Below, in pieces: positions 1 through 10,480 of a DNA stretch of 64,000 nt. The translations under genes and the position numbers were made by a program. The notes beneath the pieces are model-generated. The model was not told the origin of the DNA. It made no database searches and saw only the letters and a program-made list of their open reading frames with translations. Origin of the DNA: Microcebus murinus (taxonomy: Eukaryota; Chordata; Mammalia; Primates; Cheirogaleidae). Numbering within the stretch: position 1 is the first letter of the stretch; each line of letters starts with the position of its first letter. The stretch lies in contig NC_134120.1 in NCBI RefSeq assembly GCF_040939455.1, forward strand, positions 1,002,501 through 1,066,500. The letters are read 5' to 3'.

Positions 1-351
1 ACGCCTGAGAGGTGGCCTCTGCCCACGAGGCCCAACTTTGCACTCCCATCCCTAGCTGGGCCCTGGGTCCCCTGCGACCTCCCACTGGGGGGCCCAGTGG
101 TGCTCCCACCTGTGCCGACCCAGCCGACGGGTCTTGGCACCTCTCCCGGTGGTCCTTCCCAGTGCTGGTGGCCCCTCTCTGCGGCATCGCCTCCCGGACA
201 AGAGTGTCTACAGCCCCCAGCTACTTGGAAGAGCCGTCCTTGCCCGGGGCCTAGAGTCTGAGACCCCCCAGATCTGCCGCTGGTGTGTCTCCCTGACCGG
301 GGCCTATACTTGCTGAAATCCGGGTGAGAATAATTTCCTAAACACGCTTCC
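1..351. other. GC-rich intergenic DNA, nothing recognised
   Basis: This is C-rich sequence with short overlapping open frames and no domain, repeat or RNA gene that I can recognise. It ends at the TA dinucleotide where a DNA transposon begins. Confidence 0.6.
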
Positions 352-803
352 TACCGTGTTGCCCCGAAAATAAGACAGGGTCTTATATTTATTTTTCCTC
401 AAGAAGACACGCTAGGGCTTATTTTCAGGGGATGTGTTATTTTTTTAAGTACGGTACAACCATCTCCATTGATTTAAATGTAGTTAACTCTTCTTCTTCT
501 GGAATGTCATCATCACTCTCCAAACCCTGAATTCCATCCTAAATTTCTTGGGACTCTATTTCCTTTAGAACCACTGGCTCTAGTCTCTCCTGTCGAGCCA
601 TAGAACTCTCACGGGGCAGATGAGAAGGGCTGCTCATCTTTTTTCCCGCTCCGCGATGAAATGCATGGGTTGTGCAGATGCGCTGCGTAGCCACGCCTGT
701 CACTAGGGCTGATTTTCGAGGTAGGGCTTCTACTGTGCACATGCTTAGAAATCCTGCTATGGCTTATTTTATGGGTAGGTCTTATTTTCGGGGAAACACG
801 GTA
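352..803 (+). mobile_element. TA-flanked DNA transposon, copy 1 (pogo/Tc1-mariner-like, non-autonomous)
   Basis: The ends are inverted copies of each other: the left end reads TACCGTGTTGCCCCGAAAAT and the right end, reverse-complemented, reads TACCGTGTTTCCCCGAAAAT. The flanking or terminal TA fits the TA target of the Tc1/mariner/pogo superfamily rather than TTAA (piggyBac) or 8 bp (hAT). Inside, the minus strand still encodes an acidic stretch, ESDDDIPEEEE, near 480-530, with an in-frame stop just upstream. That resembles the acidic C-terminal tail of pogo-type DDE transposases, so the element seems to be a deletion derivative that kept the transposase end. Two more copies lie at 25218-25621 and 31111-31563. 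The superfamily is inferred; the repeat family and its inverted ends are directly visible. Confidence 0.8.
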
Positions 804-1480
804 CTTCTGTGTGCTTACGCCTTTGCGCCTCCTGCCTGTGGCAGCCCCGACTCTGGGAACCCACCCAGCACGGTCCCCCAGCCATGCGGGGTCTCTCCCC
901 AGAGGCTCCTTGCCGGGGTCTCTGTTCCCCGTGTCCAAGTGATTTGTGCACCAGTGATTTGTGCACCCGAGCCGTGGTGTGCGGGCTGCGTCTCACTGTG
1001 GCTGTTTCCTCCTTCCCTGTGGCCGGCTGCGGAGACCCTGGTGTGGTTGCCGCATGGTTAGGAAAGGAATGAGCGAAACAAGAAGCCAGGAGATCTGGAG
1101 AACCCTCCTTTGTCGATGTTTTACGTTAGCAAAGCTCCCTCCCTCCCGGGACGTGTCCATTTCCCTCACGTAGGTCCACGTCTGTCAGACCAGAATTGGA
1201 GCAGCGGTGGTTTTCCCTGGTCCGAGGTCCTGGGCGTCTCCGTCAGTCCAGGGCTCTCAGGTTTCACGTTCACTAAGCTGCAAAGATGCTGAGGTGCGTT
1301 AACAGACCTGGCCGTCCCATTTCTCAGCTGAGATATTTAGTGACGTGGGTCTTGCCAAGCTGTGAGCCAATCTTCCCTGCCCCGGACAGACACTCCAGCT
1401 GCTGTGTCGTGGGCCGGCTCCCGTGTGCGGGTGTCCTCTGAGTTTGACGGTGGCCGCGGTCCCCTCTGGCCGTTTGCCAG
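804..1480. other. GC-rich intergenic DNA, nothing recognised
   Basis: Unique-looking GC-rich sequence. No repeat family, splice-site pair or coding signal could be supported. Confidence 0.5.
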
Positions 1481-1560
1481 GGGTGCAGGGGTGCGGGGAT
1501 GCAGGGGTGCAGGGGTGCGGGGGTGCTGGGGTGCGGGGGTGCAGGGGTGCGGGGGTGCCA
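1481..1560 (+). repeat. G-rich short tandem repeat (8-9 bp unit)
   Basis: Degenerate tandem copies of GGGGTGCA/GGGGTGCG, about nine or ten in a row. Runs of four or five Gs every 8-9 bases on the plus strand make G-quadruplex formation plausible; that is inferred, not shown. Confidence 0.85.
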
Positions 1561-2690
1561 GGTGCGGGTTGCTAGGGCAGAGCAGACTCTTGGTGCCGCC
1601 ACTCGCAAGGGGAGTGAGTTGGGGTGCGAGGCAGCCGGGTCTACGAGTCGGGGAGACTCGAACCCTGCAGCTCAGTTCGACTGTGGAAGAAAAGAGGAGG
1701 GGCTCCCGGCTCTGTGCTCCTGAGGACGCCTGTCTGGTGTGGACGGCATCTTGCGGGGGGCGGCGTTTACCACTTGGAATTTGTTTCAGGAAACAGCTTC
1801 ACTTCCATGTGTCATTTTCTCCTCTGTGACCAAAACAAGGAGCTTACAAACAATTTAGCCTCATGACGTCGGGGGGAGGGTGCTCCGTGTACCACCCTCC
1901 CAGCCCCGCCCCCCGTCACAAGGGTCACAGCAAACGCCCCATGACAAAGACATCAGCAAGAGAAAAGCGTGACAAATTCACATGACCCACCCATGACTTG
2001 GGGGCCTTCAGACCCAAAGACGCAGGGGAGGCTGCTGCCTTTTGCAGGCGCGGCATGGCGCGATCTGACGCGGGGAGGCGAGGGGACTGGCGCGGCCTTT
2101 GTGCCCAGGGTCTCCTGGCCACTCTGAGCTGCACCGTTCCTCCCGGGGAGGGGCGGGACCCCCTGGAACGGGGGTCTTACGACCTAGTCACACAGCGCAG
2201 GCTAGATGACTTCTTTACGTTCGGCTCTCGCACAGAAAGAGGGAAAGTTAGGGCGACAGTTTTAGGTTTGTGGCTGGCCTTGGGGAGTGGGGTTCTGGTC
2301 TCCGTGACCCCCTTGGAGAAGGCAGTTCCAGCGTCTGTGGCCAGCTTGTGTGTGTGTGGGGGGGTGAGGCTGAGAGGGCCGGGCAGGGAGGTCAGAGAGA
2401 CACCTCGCTTCTGCGCCTGCACTCTGGGGTGCCGTTTTCTGAGCCCCAAGAGCGTTGAATCATATTTGTTCGTAGATGAGGCGTGTGTTCCGTGTGCTTA
2501 TTATCTTAATAGAGGATGGGGCTAAATTTTCATGAAACGTTGCCAAATCCCCCACCAAAGGAAAACCAACCGTCCGTAACCTCATCCCACCCTGACCTCT
2601 CCCCAGTGTCTCCACCGACGTAGCGAATGTATCAACACACCCCGGGAACGTGAACATGAAAATCCTGCTCTCGCCGTTGAAGTTTCCTTT
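1561..2690. other. Intergenic DNA, nothing recognised
   Basis: Mixed GC-rich sequence with a short TG run near 2349. The open frames on both strands look like products of base composition. No feature supported. Confidence 0.5.
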
Positions 2691-2935
2691 ACAGCAATAC
2701 CGCGTTAGTAGCATTGTTTCCTTCAGCCGTTTAAATGCCCCGTGTACCAGAGAAACAGAAAGACTAAATTCATCAGGAATAAATTATTAACTTAAATCTT
2801 CAAAGCCAAAGCTTAAGAAAATGCTCACCGAAAGGAGAACGGCACAGCGACCCCCGCTTCACGCCGGCGCCGTGTGTTATTATTACGGCTATTACAGCTA
2901 ATTGATGCACTGGCAGCTAATTGGCAGCCTCGTCT
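2690..2935. promoter_or_regulatory. Candidate conserved non-coding element
   Basis: An AT-rich patch in a GC-rich setting, free of recognised repeats. It contains two closely spaced CAGCTAATTG-type homeodomain-like sites at about 2896-2925, and TATTAT/ATTAC runs just before them. The look is that of a vertebrate conserved non-coding element; conservation itself cannot be seen here. Confidence 0.35.
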
Positions 2936-3764
2936 CCCCGAAGTGTCCTGCAGGACAATTGCGCGGTGCTGCTCGCAAAAGACGCAGTGCTGGAGGGCGG
3001 CCTTCGGTCCTGTCACCGCCCGGCGTCCCCCTCGCACACGTCCGCGGAGAAGGTAAACAGAAGGCGTCCAAGTCACGCTGGCATCGCCGCCGTGGCCCGA
3101 TGTCCTCCATTTTCTTTGCGGCAGTGAAAATCTGTGCGTGCGTGTTGTTTATTTCACGGTCGGGAGAGACAGGGGCGGAGAACGAGGTCACGGCGTGCCC
3201 AGATGTGGAAGCAGCATGCGAGGCGTCCTGTGCCTTGGCGCTCGGTGCTTCCCGCCACGCCCGGGGCCGAGGTCTCCAGCCGCCGACCTAAATGACCCGG
3301 GGACACCGCCTTCCCACGCACTCACCCTGACGGACAGTTCCTCCGGGGACGCAGAAGGACACTGAGCACCGCTGCTGTCCGCCCACGGGCTCCCCGCTCG
3401 ATCCTGCTCCAGCCCCGGTCTCCCAGGTTCTGCACCTGCACATGTCTGCCGGGAAACCAGCCGGACCACAGCGGCAGGACTCCTGTCTTGGGGGCCTGGA
3501 GCTGGTGGCTCGCACCCCAGGCCGAGAAATGAACCCATTTTCTTCTCTTCTCGTTATGCCATTTTTTCAGAGCAATAAAAACCCCACGCACGTAGATCTC
3601 CTTTGGGTCCAAGATCAGGCTCCTCTCAAGCAGTATTTCTACCAGTCCCCCCTGCGTCCTGGTTCTGGTTTCTCTGTGACCCCACGTGTGGCCCCGGCTT
3701 CCCCGGAAGGAGACGCGGCTCCCAGGTTCTCCGCCACAAGTGCAGCGGGATGTGTGGACAGCTG
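2936..3764. other. GC-rich intergenic DNA, nothing recognised
   Basis: GC-rich, moderately CpG-rich sequence with no coding domain or repeat that I could name. An AATAAA hexamer near 3571 has no supporting transcript features. Confidence 0.5.
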
Positions 3765-4305
3765 CTAGTGCCGCTAGTGTCACCGCCTGCACTGGACGCC
3801 CCCCCCCGGACGGCTGCTAGTGTCGCTAGTGTCACCGCCTGCACTGGATGCCCCCCGGACGGCTGCTAGTGTCGCTAGTGTCACCGCCTGCACTGGACGC
3901 CCCCCGGACGGCTGCTAGTGCCGCTAGCGTCACCGCCTGCACCGGACGCCCCCCGGACGGCTGCTAGTGCCGCTAGCGTCACCGCCTGCACCGGACGCCC
4001 CCCGGACGGCTGCTAGTGTCGCTAGCGTCACCGCCTGCACCGGACGCCCCCCCGGACGGCTGCTAGTGTCGCTAGCGTCACCGCCTGCACCGGACGCCCC
4101 CCGGACGGCTGCTAGTGCCGCTAGCGTCACCGCCTGCACCGGACGCCCCCCTGGACGGCTGCTAGTGCCGCTAGCGTCACCGCCTGCACCGGACGCCCCC
4201 CCAGATGGCTGCTAGTGCCGCTTGCACCACCGCCTGCACTGGATGCCCCCCCGGACGGCTGCTAGTGTCGCTAGTGTCACCGCCTGCACTGGACGCCCCC
4301 CGTCC
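3765..4305 (+). repeat. Minisatellite, about 49 bp unit, about 11 copies
   Basis: Head-to-tail units containing GGCTGCTAGTG, a second CTAGYGTCACC block and CTGCAC(C/T)GGACG followed by a C run. Units differ by C/T at CpG positions and by C-run length (5-9 Cs), so lengths run from about 47 to 50. The central units keep CpG (CTAGCGTC, CACCGGACG) while the outer ones have the TpG/CpA forms (CTAGTGTC, CACTGGACG). Confidence 0.95.
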
Positions 4306-5067
4306 CTCCCTGGTCACCCAGAGGCTCGGTGGGCCTCCCAATACAGAGCGGGGAGGTGCAGTGTCTCCCTGTCCTGCGCTGCCCTTGGCAGCTGGCCTCG
4401 GGTCGCTTTTCCTGCAAGAATGAGCTGCCAGAATCCGTGTGTCCAGGTCCTTGTTTCTGGATCCGGAGTTTTACCGTGCGTGGAAGATTGGAAATCCGGA
4501 GACGGATGTGAGTTTCTTCCACATTCTCCCGTTAGTACTGGGGGTGCTTCCCGAGGCCCCTGGGCCTCACACGACTCACAGGGCGCGGGTGCCCAGTGGA
4601 GATCTGTTGGGCGATGTTGGGTACGGAACTGAAACGTGGACAACTGTCATCGGGAGCCTTGCTATAGTCTGCAAAGGCGCTAGATGACTTCTATCACTTG
4701 ACCTTCTCAGACCACACGGTGGACAGTAAGACCTCCACTTCCTACAAAGAACCGGGGCTCCGGACAGTTGGAGGACGCACTGCAGCTGGAGACTCGCAGA
4801 ACCGACACCAAGTCCACGTCTCCGCTGTGTGCCCCATCTTCGTACCAGCTCGTGAGAAAGAATCCTTTTGAGTTCATGGTGCATTTTATGCCCCAAATTT
4901 ACTCGTTACATGTCGAGACTTGCAGGAGCAAATGGCAATGGGAAAATGTATGAATCATTGTCTTGCTCACGCTTGCTTTGGAGAAATATTGCCTAGAAGC
5001 ATCTCAGTTACAACTGAATCTGAAAAAGCTTTCCAGAGGAGGCACAATCTGAGCTGTGTTTTAAAGG
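4306..5067. other. Intergenic spacer between two minisatellites
   Basis: Unique-looking sequence, GC-rich at first and more AT-rich after about 4850. No gene or repeat family recognised. Confidence 0.5.
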
Positions 5068-7267
5068 CTGAGTAGGAGTGTGGGAAATAATTTGGGCAAG
5101 TATGAGTAGGAAAGTGGGAGATAATCTGGGGAAGGATGAGTAGGAAAGTGGGAGATAATCTGGGGAAGGATGAGTAGGAAAGTGGGAGATAATCTGGAGA
5201 AGATGAGTAGGAAAGTGGGAGATAATCTGGGGAAGGCTGAGTAGGAAAGTGGGAGATAATCTGGGGAAGGATGAGTAGGAAAGTGGGAGATCATCTGGGG
5301 AAGGATGAGTAGGAAAGTGGGAGATCATCTGGGGAAGGATGAGTAGGAAAGTGGGAGATCATCTGGGGAAGGATGAGTAGGAAAGTGGGAGATCATCTGG
5401 GGAAGGATGAGAGGAAAGTGGGAGATAATCTGGGGAAGGATGAGAGGAAAGTGGGAGATAATCTGGGGAAGGATGAGTAGGAAAGTGGGAGATCATCTGG
5501 GGAAGGATGAGTAGGAAAGTGGGAGATCATCAGGGGAAGGATGAGTAGGAAAGTGGGAGATCATCTGGGGAAGGATGAGTATGAAAGTGGGAGATAATCT
5601 GGGGAAGGATGAGAAGGAAAGTGGGAGATCATCTGGGGAAGGATGAGTAGGAAAGTGGGAGATAATCTGGGGAAGGATGAGAGGAAAGTGGGAGATCATC
5701 TGGGGAAGGATGAGTAGGAAAGTGGGAGATCACCTGGGGAAGGATGAGTAGGAAAGTGGGAGATAATCTGGGGAAGGATGAGTAGGAAAGTGGGAGATCA
5801 TCTGGGGAAGGATGAGTAGGAAAGTGGGAGATCATCTGGGGAAGGATGAGTAGGAAAGTGGGAGATCATCTGGGGAAGGATGAGTAGGAAAGTGGGAGAT
5901 CATCTGGGGAAGGATGAGAGGAAAGTGGGAGATAATCTGGGGAAGGATGAGTAGGAAAGTGGGAGATCATCTGGGGAAGGATGAGTAGGAAACTAGGAGA
6001 TAATCTGGGGAAGGATGAGTAGGAAAGTGGGAGATCATCTGGGGAAGGATGAGCAGGAAAGTGGGAGATAATCTGGGGAAGGATGAGTAGGAAAGTGGGA
6101 GATAATCTGGGGAAGGATGAGCAGGAAAGTGGGAGATAATCTGGGGAAGGATGAGTAGGAAAGTGGGAGATCATCTGGGGAAGGATGAGTAGGAAACTAG
6201 GAGATAATCTGGGGAAGGATGAGCAGGAAAGTGGGAGATAATCTGGGGAAGGATGAGAGGAAAGTGGGAGATCATCTGGGGAAGGATGAGCAGGAAAGTG
6301 GGAGATAATCTGGGGAAGGATGAGAGGAAAGTGGGAGATCATCTGGGGAAGGATGAGTAGGAAAGTGGGAGATCATCTGGGGAAGGATGAGTAGGAAACT
6401 AGGAGATAATCTGGGGAAGGATGAGTAGGAAAGTGGGAGATCATCTGGGGAAGGATGAGCAGGAAAGTGGGAGATAATCTGGGGAAGGATGAGTAGGAAA
6501 CTGGGAGATAATCTGGGGAAGGCTGAGTAGGAAAGTGGGAGATAATCTGGGGAAGGATGAGAGGAAAGTGGGAGATCATCTGGGGAAGGATGAGTAGGAA
6601 AGTGGGAGATCATCTGGGGTAGGATTAGTAGGAAAGTGGGAGATCATCAGGGGAAGGATGAGAGGAAAGTGGGAGATCATCTGGGGAAGGATGAGTAGGA
6701 AACTGGGAGATAATCTGGGGAAGGCTGAGTAGGAAAGTGGGAGATCATCTGGGGAAGGATGAGCAGGAAAGTGGGAGATCATCTGGGGAAGGATGAGTAG
6801 GAAAGTGGGAGATCATCTGGGGAAGGATGAGTAGGAAAGTGGGAGATCATCTGGGGAAGGATGAGTAGGAAAGTGGGAGATCATCTGGGGAGGATGAGTA
6901 GGAAAGTGGGAGATCATCTGGGGAAGGATGAGTAGGAAAGTGGGAGATCATCTGGGGAAGGATGAGTAGGAAAGTGGGAGATCATCAGGGGAAGGATGAG
7001 TAGGAAAGTGGGAGATCATCTGGGGAAGGCTGAGTAGGAAAGTGGGAGATCATCAGGGGAAGGATGAGTAGGAAAGTGGGAGATCATCTGGGGAAGGCTG
7101 AGTAGGAAAGTGGGAGATCATCTGGGGAAGGATGAGTAGGAAAGTGGGAGATCATCTGGGGAAGGATGAGTAGGAAAGTGGGAGATCATCTGGGGAAGGC
7201 TGAGTAGGAAAGTGGGAGATCATCTGGGGAAGGCTGAGTAGGAAAGTGGGAGATCATCAGGGGAAGG
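5068..7267 (+). repeat. Large minisatellite, 34 bp unit, about 64 copies
   Basis: Tandem units of the form GATGAGTAGGAAAGTGGGAG followed by ATCATCTGGGGAAG. Recurrent variants are ATAATC for ATCATC, GAGCAGG for GAGTAGG, GCTGAG for GATGAG, AAACTAGGAG or AAACTGGGAG for AAAGTGGGAG, ATCATCAGG for ATCATCTGG, and a 33 bp unit lacking the T of GAGTAGG. The variants form higher-order patterns: AACTAGGAG units at 5991, 6195 and 6397 sit six units apart. The first unit (5068) is the most diverged, as expected at an array edge. The minus strand has open frames up to 158 residues only because the unit lacks stops there. Confidence 0.98.
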
Positions 7268-7544
7268 GGCACTTCAGGCAGAGGGGCAGCATGGTGAAGG
7301 TGCAGGGGTGAGGACAACCTGGCGTGTTTGTGCAGGTGAGTGAGGAGATCACATGGTCTGAGCAGGGTGCGTGGCTCACACAAGGCTACGTTTTATCCTG
7401 CAGGGCATGGCAGTCACCCAACGGTGTTGGCAGTTGAGGCTGAATCACTTGGACAGAGGTGACGGAAGCCAGGCTGAGCGGAGGAGCGTTGGGCCGTCAC
7501 GGGTAGACGGCCAGGCGCCTGCAGGAGCTCCTGCTCTGTGAGGC
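7268..7544. other. Flank of the 34 bp array, nothing recognised
   Basis: Short unique spacer between the array and an old L1 fragment. No feature supported. Confidence 0.5.
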
Positions 7545-7875
7545 TGAGTGGTGTTCCACTGTGTTCACTCCACCTTTTCTTTGTCCACCATCTGTGGATG
7601 GACACACAGGCTGATTCCACATCTTTCATCAGCATTTACAGTTTATTTATATTTATAGTTTTCGCCATACAGGTCGTTCACCTCTTTGGGTGAATTTAAC
7701 CCTAAGTATTTTTTTTTTTTGAGCCTCGTAAATGGGATTGTTTTCTTGACTTCTCTTTTGGACGGTCCACTCTTAGTGCACAAAACGCCGTTGGCTTTTC
7801 CATGTTGATTTTGTGTCCTACGACTTAAATTTATTTATTAGTTACAACAGTTTTTTTGTGTAAAGTTTTTATACT
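7545..7875 (-). mobile_element. Old L1 fragment, antisense (3' UTR plus ORF2 end)
   Basis: The plus strand reads as the complement of L1 3' sequence: a CCACCATCTGTGGATGGACA block, then the diverged TTTAACCCTAAGTATTTTTT and AAATGGGATTGTTTTCTTGA blocks typical of antisense ORF2 C-terminal sequence. It is heavily mutated and internally deleted, so this is a dead fragment. Confidence 0.8.
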
Positions 7876-8345
7876 ATTCCGCCTTTAAAAAGGACAGTTA
7901 CCTGTCATTTGTGACACAGGCATGACATTGGAGGACGTCATACAAGTGGAACACGCCAGGCACAGAAGGCACCGTGTGGCCTCACATCTGTGGGATCTAG
8001 AAGTGAACTCATAGAAACGGAGAATACAGTGGTCGGTACCAGGGTTTTGGCCACAGGCAGGTACTTCAGCCATAGATGCTGGTCAAAGACGCATTTCAGT
8101 GAGGCAGGAGGAACAAGAGATGTACTGCACAGCGGCGGCTGTAGCTAGGAACTGCATCACATACCTGGAAAGTGCCAAGAGAGCAGATCTTAAATGTACT
8201 CACCACAAAAAGAGCACGTGAGGTGAGGGGCATGTTGATTAGCTTGATTCAACCCTTGCATAGTGTCTACACACCAAAAACAAGAGGCCGTACACTATCA
8301 ATATATGCCATTTTTATTTGTTAGTTATGCCTTAATGAGGGCTGG
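7876..8345 (+). mobile_element. Old L1 3' end, sense
   Basis: The order matches the L1 3' UTR in sense orientation: a diverged ACGCCAGGCACAGAAGGCAC block, then GGGATCTAGAAGTGAACTCA, GGTCGGTACCAGGG and a GAGGTGAGGGGCATGTTGATT block. It runs opposite to the preceding fragment, so the two are separate insertions or one inverted insertion. Confidence 0.75.
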
Positions 8346-8770
8346 AGAAAAGCAAGTCCAGGTACAAACGAGGCGGAGCGGTTAGTGATGGAGGAGAGGA
8401 TGGCCGGGGGACAGGCCCTGGGGACAGGCACCTTGCCTGCAGGTACTGTTCCCTGCATAGGGAGAGCCCCCAGCCCGTCCTCCCCTCCTGCCGGGGGTGT
8501 CGTGGGCCTCCCTCCCTCCTGCCTGGTCGCTGGGGCCACCGAGCGCCCTGCTCAGCCAGTCAGGTGCCGCCTTCCTACGAGGGGTCGACCTTGCGTCTGA
8601 AGATGCCACTGTGAGGACAACGTGTGGTGACGGGCGGCCCCCGGCCCGGAGAGTTGCCTTTGCTCCTGCCCACCTGCGCCGGGGCTCTGCAGCGTCTCCT
8701 TTTGCTCCAGGGCAGCCTTGTCGGACCTTCGAGGACTTACTTCTGTGTCTCTGAGCCAGGGCGCCGCTGC
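8346..8770. other. GC-rich intergenic DNA, nothing recognised
   Basis: GC-rich sequence before an array. Long overlapping frames on both strands show no domain. Confidence 0.5.
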
Positions 8771-9122
8771 CTACACGCCCGCATACCATTTCTCCCCAGT
8801 GCCCGACAGCTGTTCCACACGCCTGCGTACCGTCTCTCCCGGGTGTCTGACGGCTGTGCCACATGCCTGTATACCGTCTTTCCCCGGTGCCTGATGGCCG
8901 TGCCACACGCCTGCGTACCGTCTCTCCCCAGTGCCTGACGGCCGTGCCACACACCTGTGTACCGTCTCTCCCCAGTGCCTGACGGCCGTGCCACATGCCT
9001 GTGTACCATCTCTCCCAGGTGCCGTGCCACACGCCTGCATACCGTCTCTCCCGGGTGCCGTGCCACACGCCTGCATACCGTCTCTCCGGGTGCCGTGCCA
9101 CACGCCTACGTACCGGTTCTCC
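8771..9122 (+). repeat. Minisatellite, 44 bp units shrinking to 35-36 bp
   Basis: About nine units containing CACACGCCTGCGTACCGTCT and, in the longer form, a CCAGTGCCTGACGGCCGTGC block. The GCCTG anchor recurs at 8821, 8865, 8909, 8953 and 8997 (44 bp apart), then at 9033, 9069 and 9104 (36, 36 and 35 bp). The short form lacks the TGACGGC segment, and all short units are together at the right end. Confidence 0.95.
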
Positions 9123-9300
9123 TGGGCACAGCGTTGGAGGCAGCCTCGCTGGAGAGCTGGCTCCGCCGTGTCCCCGGGCAGGAGAAGCAGACGAGTGGGC
9201 CCTTCCCGCCTGCCAGGCCCGTGTCAGGCCACTGTGCTCGGCTCACGGCACTTGGGGTTGGGCCACGAGAAGGTGTTTTTCAAGAGGAAAAGAACAGACT
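9123..9300. other. Spacer, nothing recognised
   Basis: GC-rich spacer with no feature I can support. Confidence 0.5.
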
Positions 9301-9725
9301 CTGCTGAAAATACACCTACCGAGATAATTCAATTTCATCTGTAAAAATGGCTTTATTCAGAAATTGTCAGTGATATGATACAGCTAATTAAGGCATGCAT
9401 GGCGCTAACAGTTTCATTAGAGGAGATAATATTGCACAAGAAAAATAAGAAATCATTATGATGAATGTCCCAACATTACATTACATGTTAATGAAGTGTA
9501 AATGATCTAATTATTTTTGAAAGAATACAGATTCGATTAAACTGTCGGAATTAAATTGGAAAGGACAGCCTATTGTACTTTTTATGTACAGACAAGTTAA
9601 CGTTAATTAGGCACAATCTACAGGAACAAATGAGGCACGACCCTCGGTGAACAATCATGGATCCTTTGCTCAAGGCAGGTTTCATAAAGAATTATATTAG
9701 GGGAAAAATTGTAAGTCAATTAAAT
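9300..9725. promoter_or_regulatory. Candidate conserved non-coding element with homeodomain motifs
   Basis: A sharply bounded AT-rich island with no recognised repeat. It has three exact TAATTA cores at 9385-9390, 9508-9513 and 9604-9609, plus several single ATTA sites. The dense homeodomain-type motifs and clean edges suggest a developmental enhancer. This is inference from composition and motifs only. Confidence 0.45.
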
Positions 9726-10090
9726 ACAGTGCTGCAGCAGTGGGAGGGAAAGTGAGGAAGAACTCAGTCCCTCCCTCCCGGTTTCGTCTGTCACGGATGA
9801 TCCCGCCGGTTTTGCTCTGCCACCGCCTCCATAAATCCTGGCTCTGCCGATCGCGGGCGGTGATGGATTTTCATTGTACGTCCCGCCGCGGCTTCCGGAG
9901 GTGGCGTCACGGGCTGACGGCATTTCCACCCAGGGGTCAGGCCCTTTCACCGCTGGCCTTGCCGATATCCCCGACCTGAGCCAGCGCCGGGGGCGTTGCT
10001 GCCACTGTGGGGACTTGGTGGCCGCTCTCGGCCACACCCTCCGCGGCCTGAGAGGCGGGGCCGTGGGTGGCCGCCCGTGTCTCGCCTTCA
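9726..10090. other. CpG-moderate GC-rich stretch
   Basis: Contains many CpGs (for example CCGATCGCGGGCGG near 9847) but no TATA box, splice pair or coding domain. It could be a small CpG island beside the element to its left. Confidence 0.35.
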
Positions 10091-10300
10091 CTGTCCTTTC
10101 AAAGAAAAGGAGAGAAAGAAACAACAGGGAGGCAAAAAGCCATTATCTGCAAAACCTCATCAATACCCGATCAATACAAACCTGCCTTTTTCTCTTTTGG
10201 AAAAGCAATTTTGAAAATTTTGAACATTCTGCCTCCAGCTTAATTTGTATGTGTTGTTTTGTGGAACCAAAATCTGAAATTAGACAGGTCCATTTTCCTA
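10091..10300. promoter_or_regulatory. Candidate conserved non-coding element
   Basis: An AT-rich island with CCATTATCTGC, ATCAATACCCGATCAATACA and TTTTGAAAATTTTGAACATT blocks. No repeat family is seen. The paired ATCAATA motifs look like HNF6/CUT-type sites. Function is inferred. Confidence 0.35.
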
Positions 10301-10480
10301 AAGCTGCTGGAAGCCTGGGAGGGCCCGGGCGTCGCAGCGGCTCTGGGTCTCGGCTGGGCAGCAGGGAGGTGCCGGGCCGTGGGCCGTGGGCGGTGGACCA
10401 TGCGCCTGGCCAGGGCTGTTGCAACGAGGGGGTTTTACAAAGCCCAGGAGAGCAGGCTTCTGGGACTCCTTCCGCCTAAG
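10301..10480. other. GC-rich spacer
   Basis: GC-rich sequence between two AT-rich islands. Nothing recognised. Confidence 0.5.

Noticed and set aside
352..803. piggyBac element, since such elements are known in lemurs
   Set aside because: The visible ends are flanked by or begin with TA, not the TTAA target that piggyBac requires, and the residual peptide resembles pogo-type tails.
3565..3580. Polyadenylation signal of an upstream gene
   Set aside because: A lone AATAAA in non-coding DNA without exon evidence is expected by chance.
5866..6342. Minus-strand repeat protein of 158 residues
   Set aside because: It is a translation of the 34 bp array; since 34 is not a multiple of three the frame cycles, and it stays open only because the unit lacks stops.
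5068..7267. CRISPR-like array because of regular short repeats
   Set aside because: The units are directly contiguous with no unique spacers, and the context is a primate genome with Alu and L1; it is a minisatellite.
8382..9103. 239-residue minus-strand frame
   Set aside because: Most of it is the 44 bp array, with out-of-phase companions of similar length.
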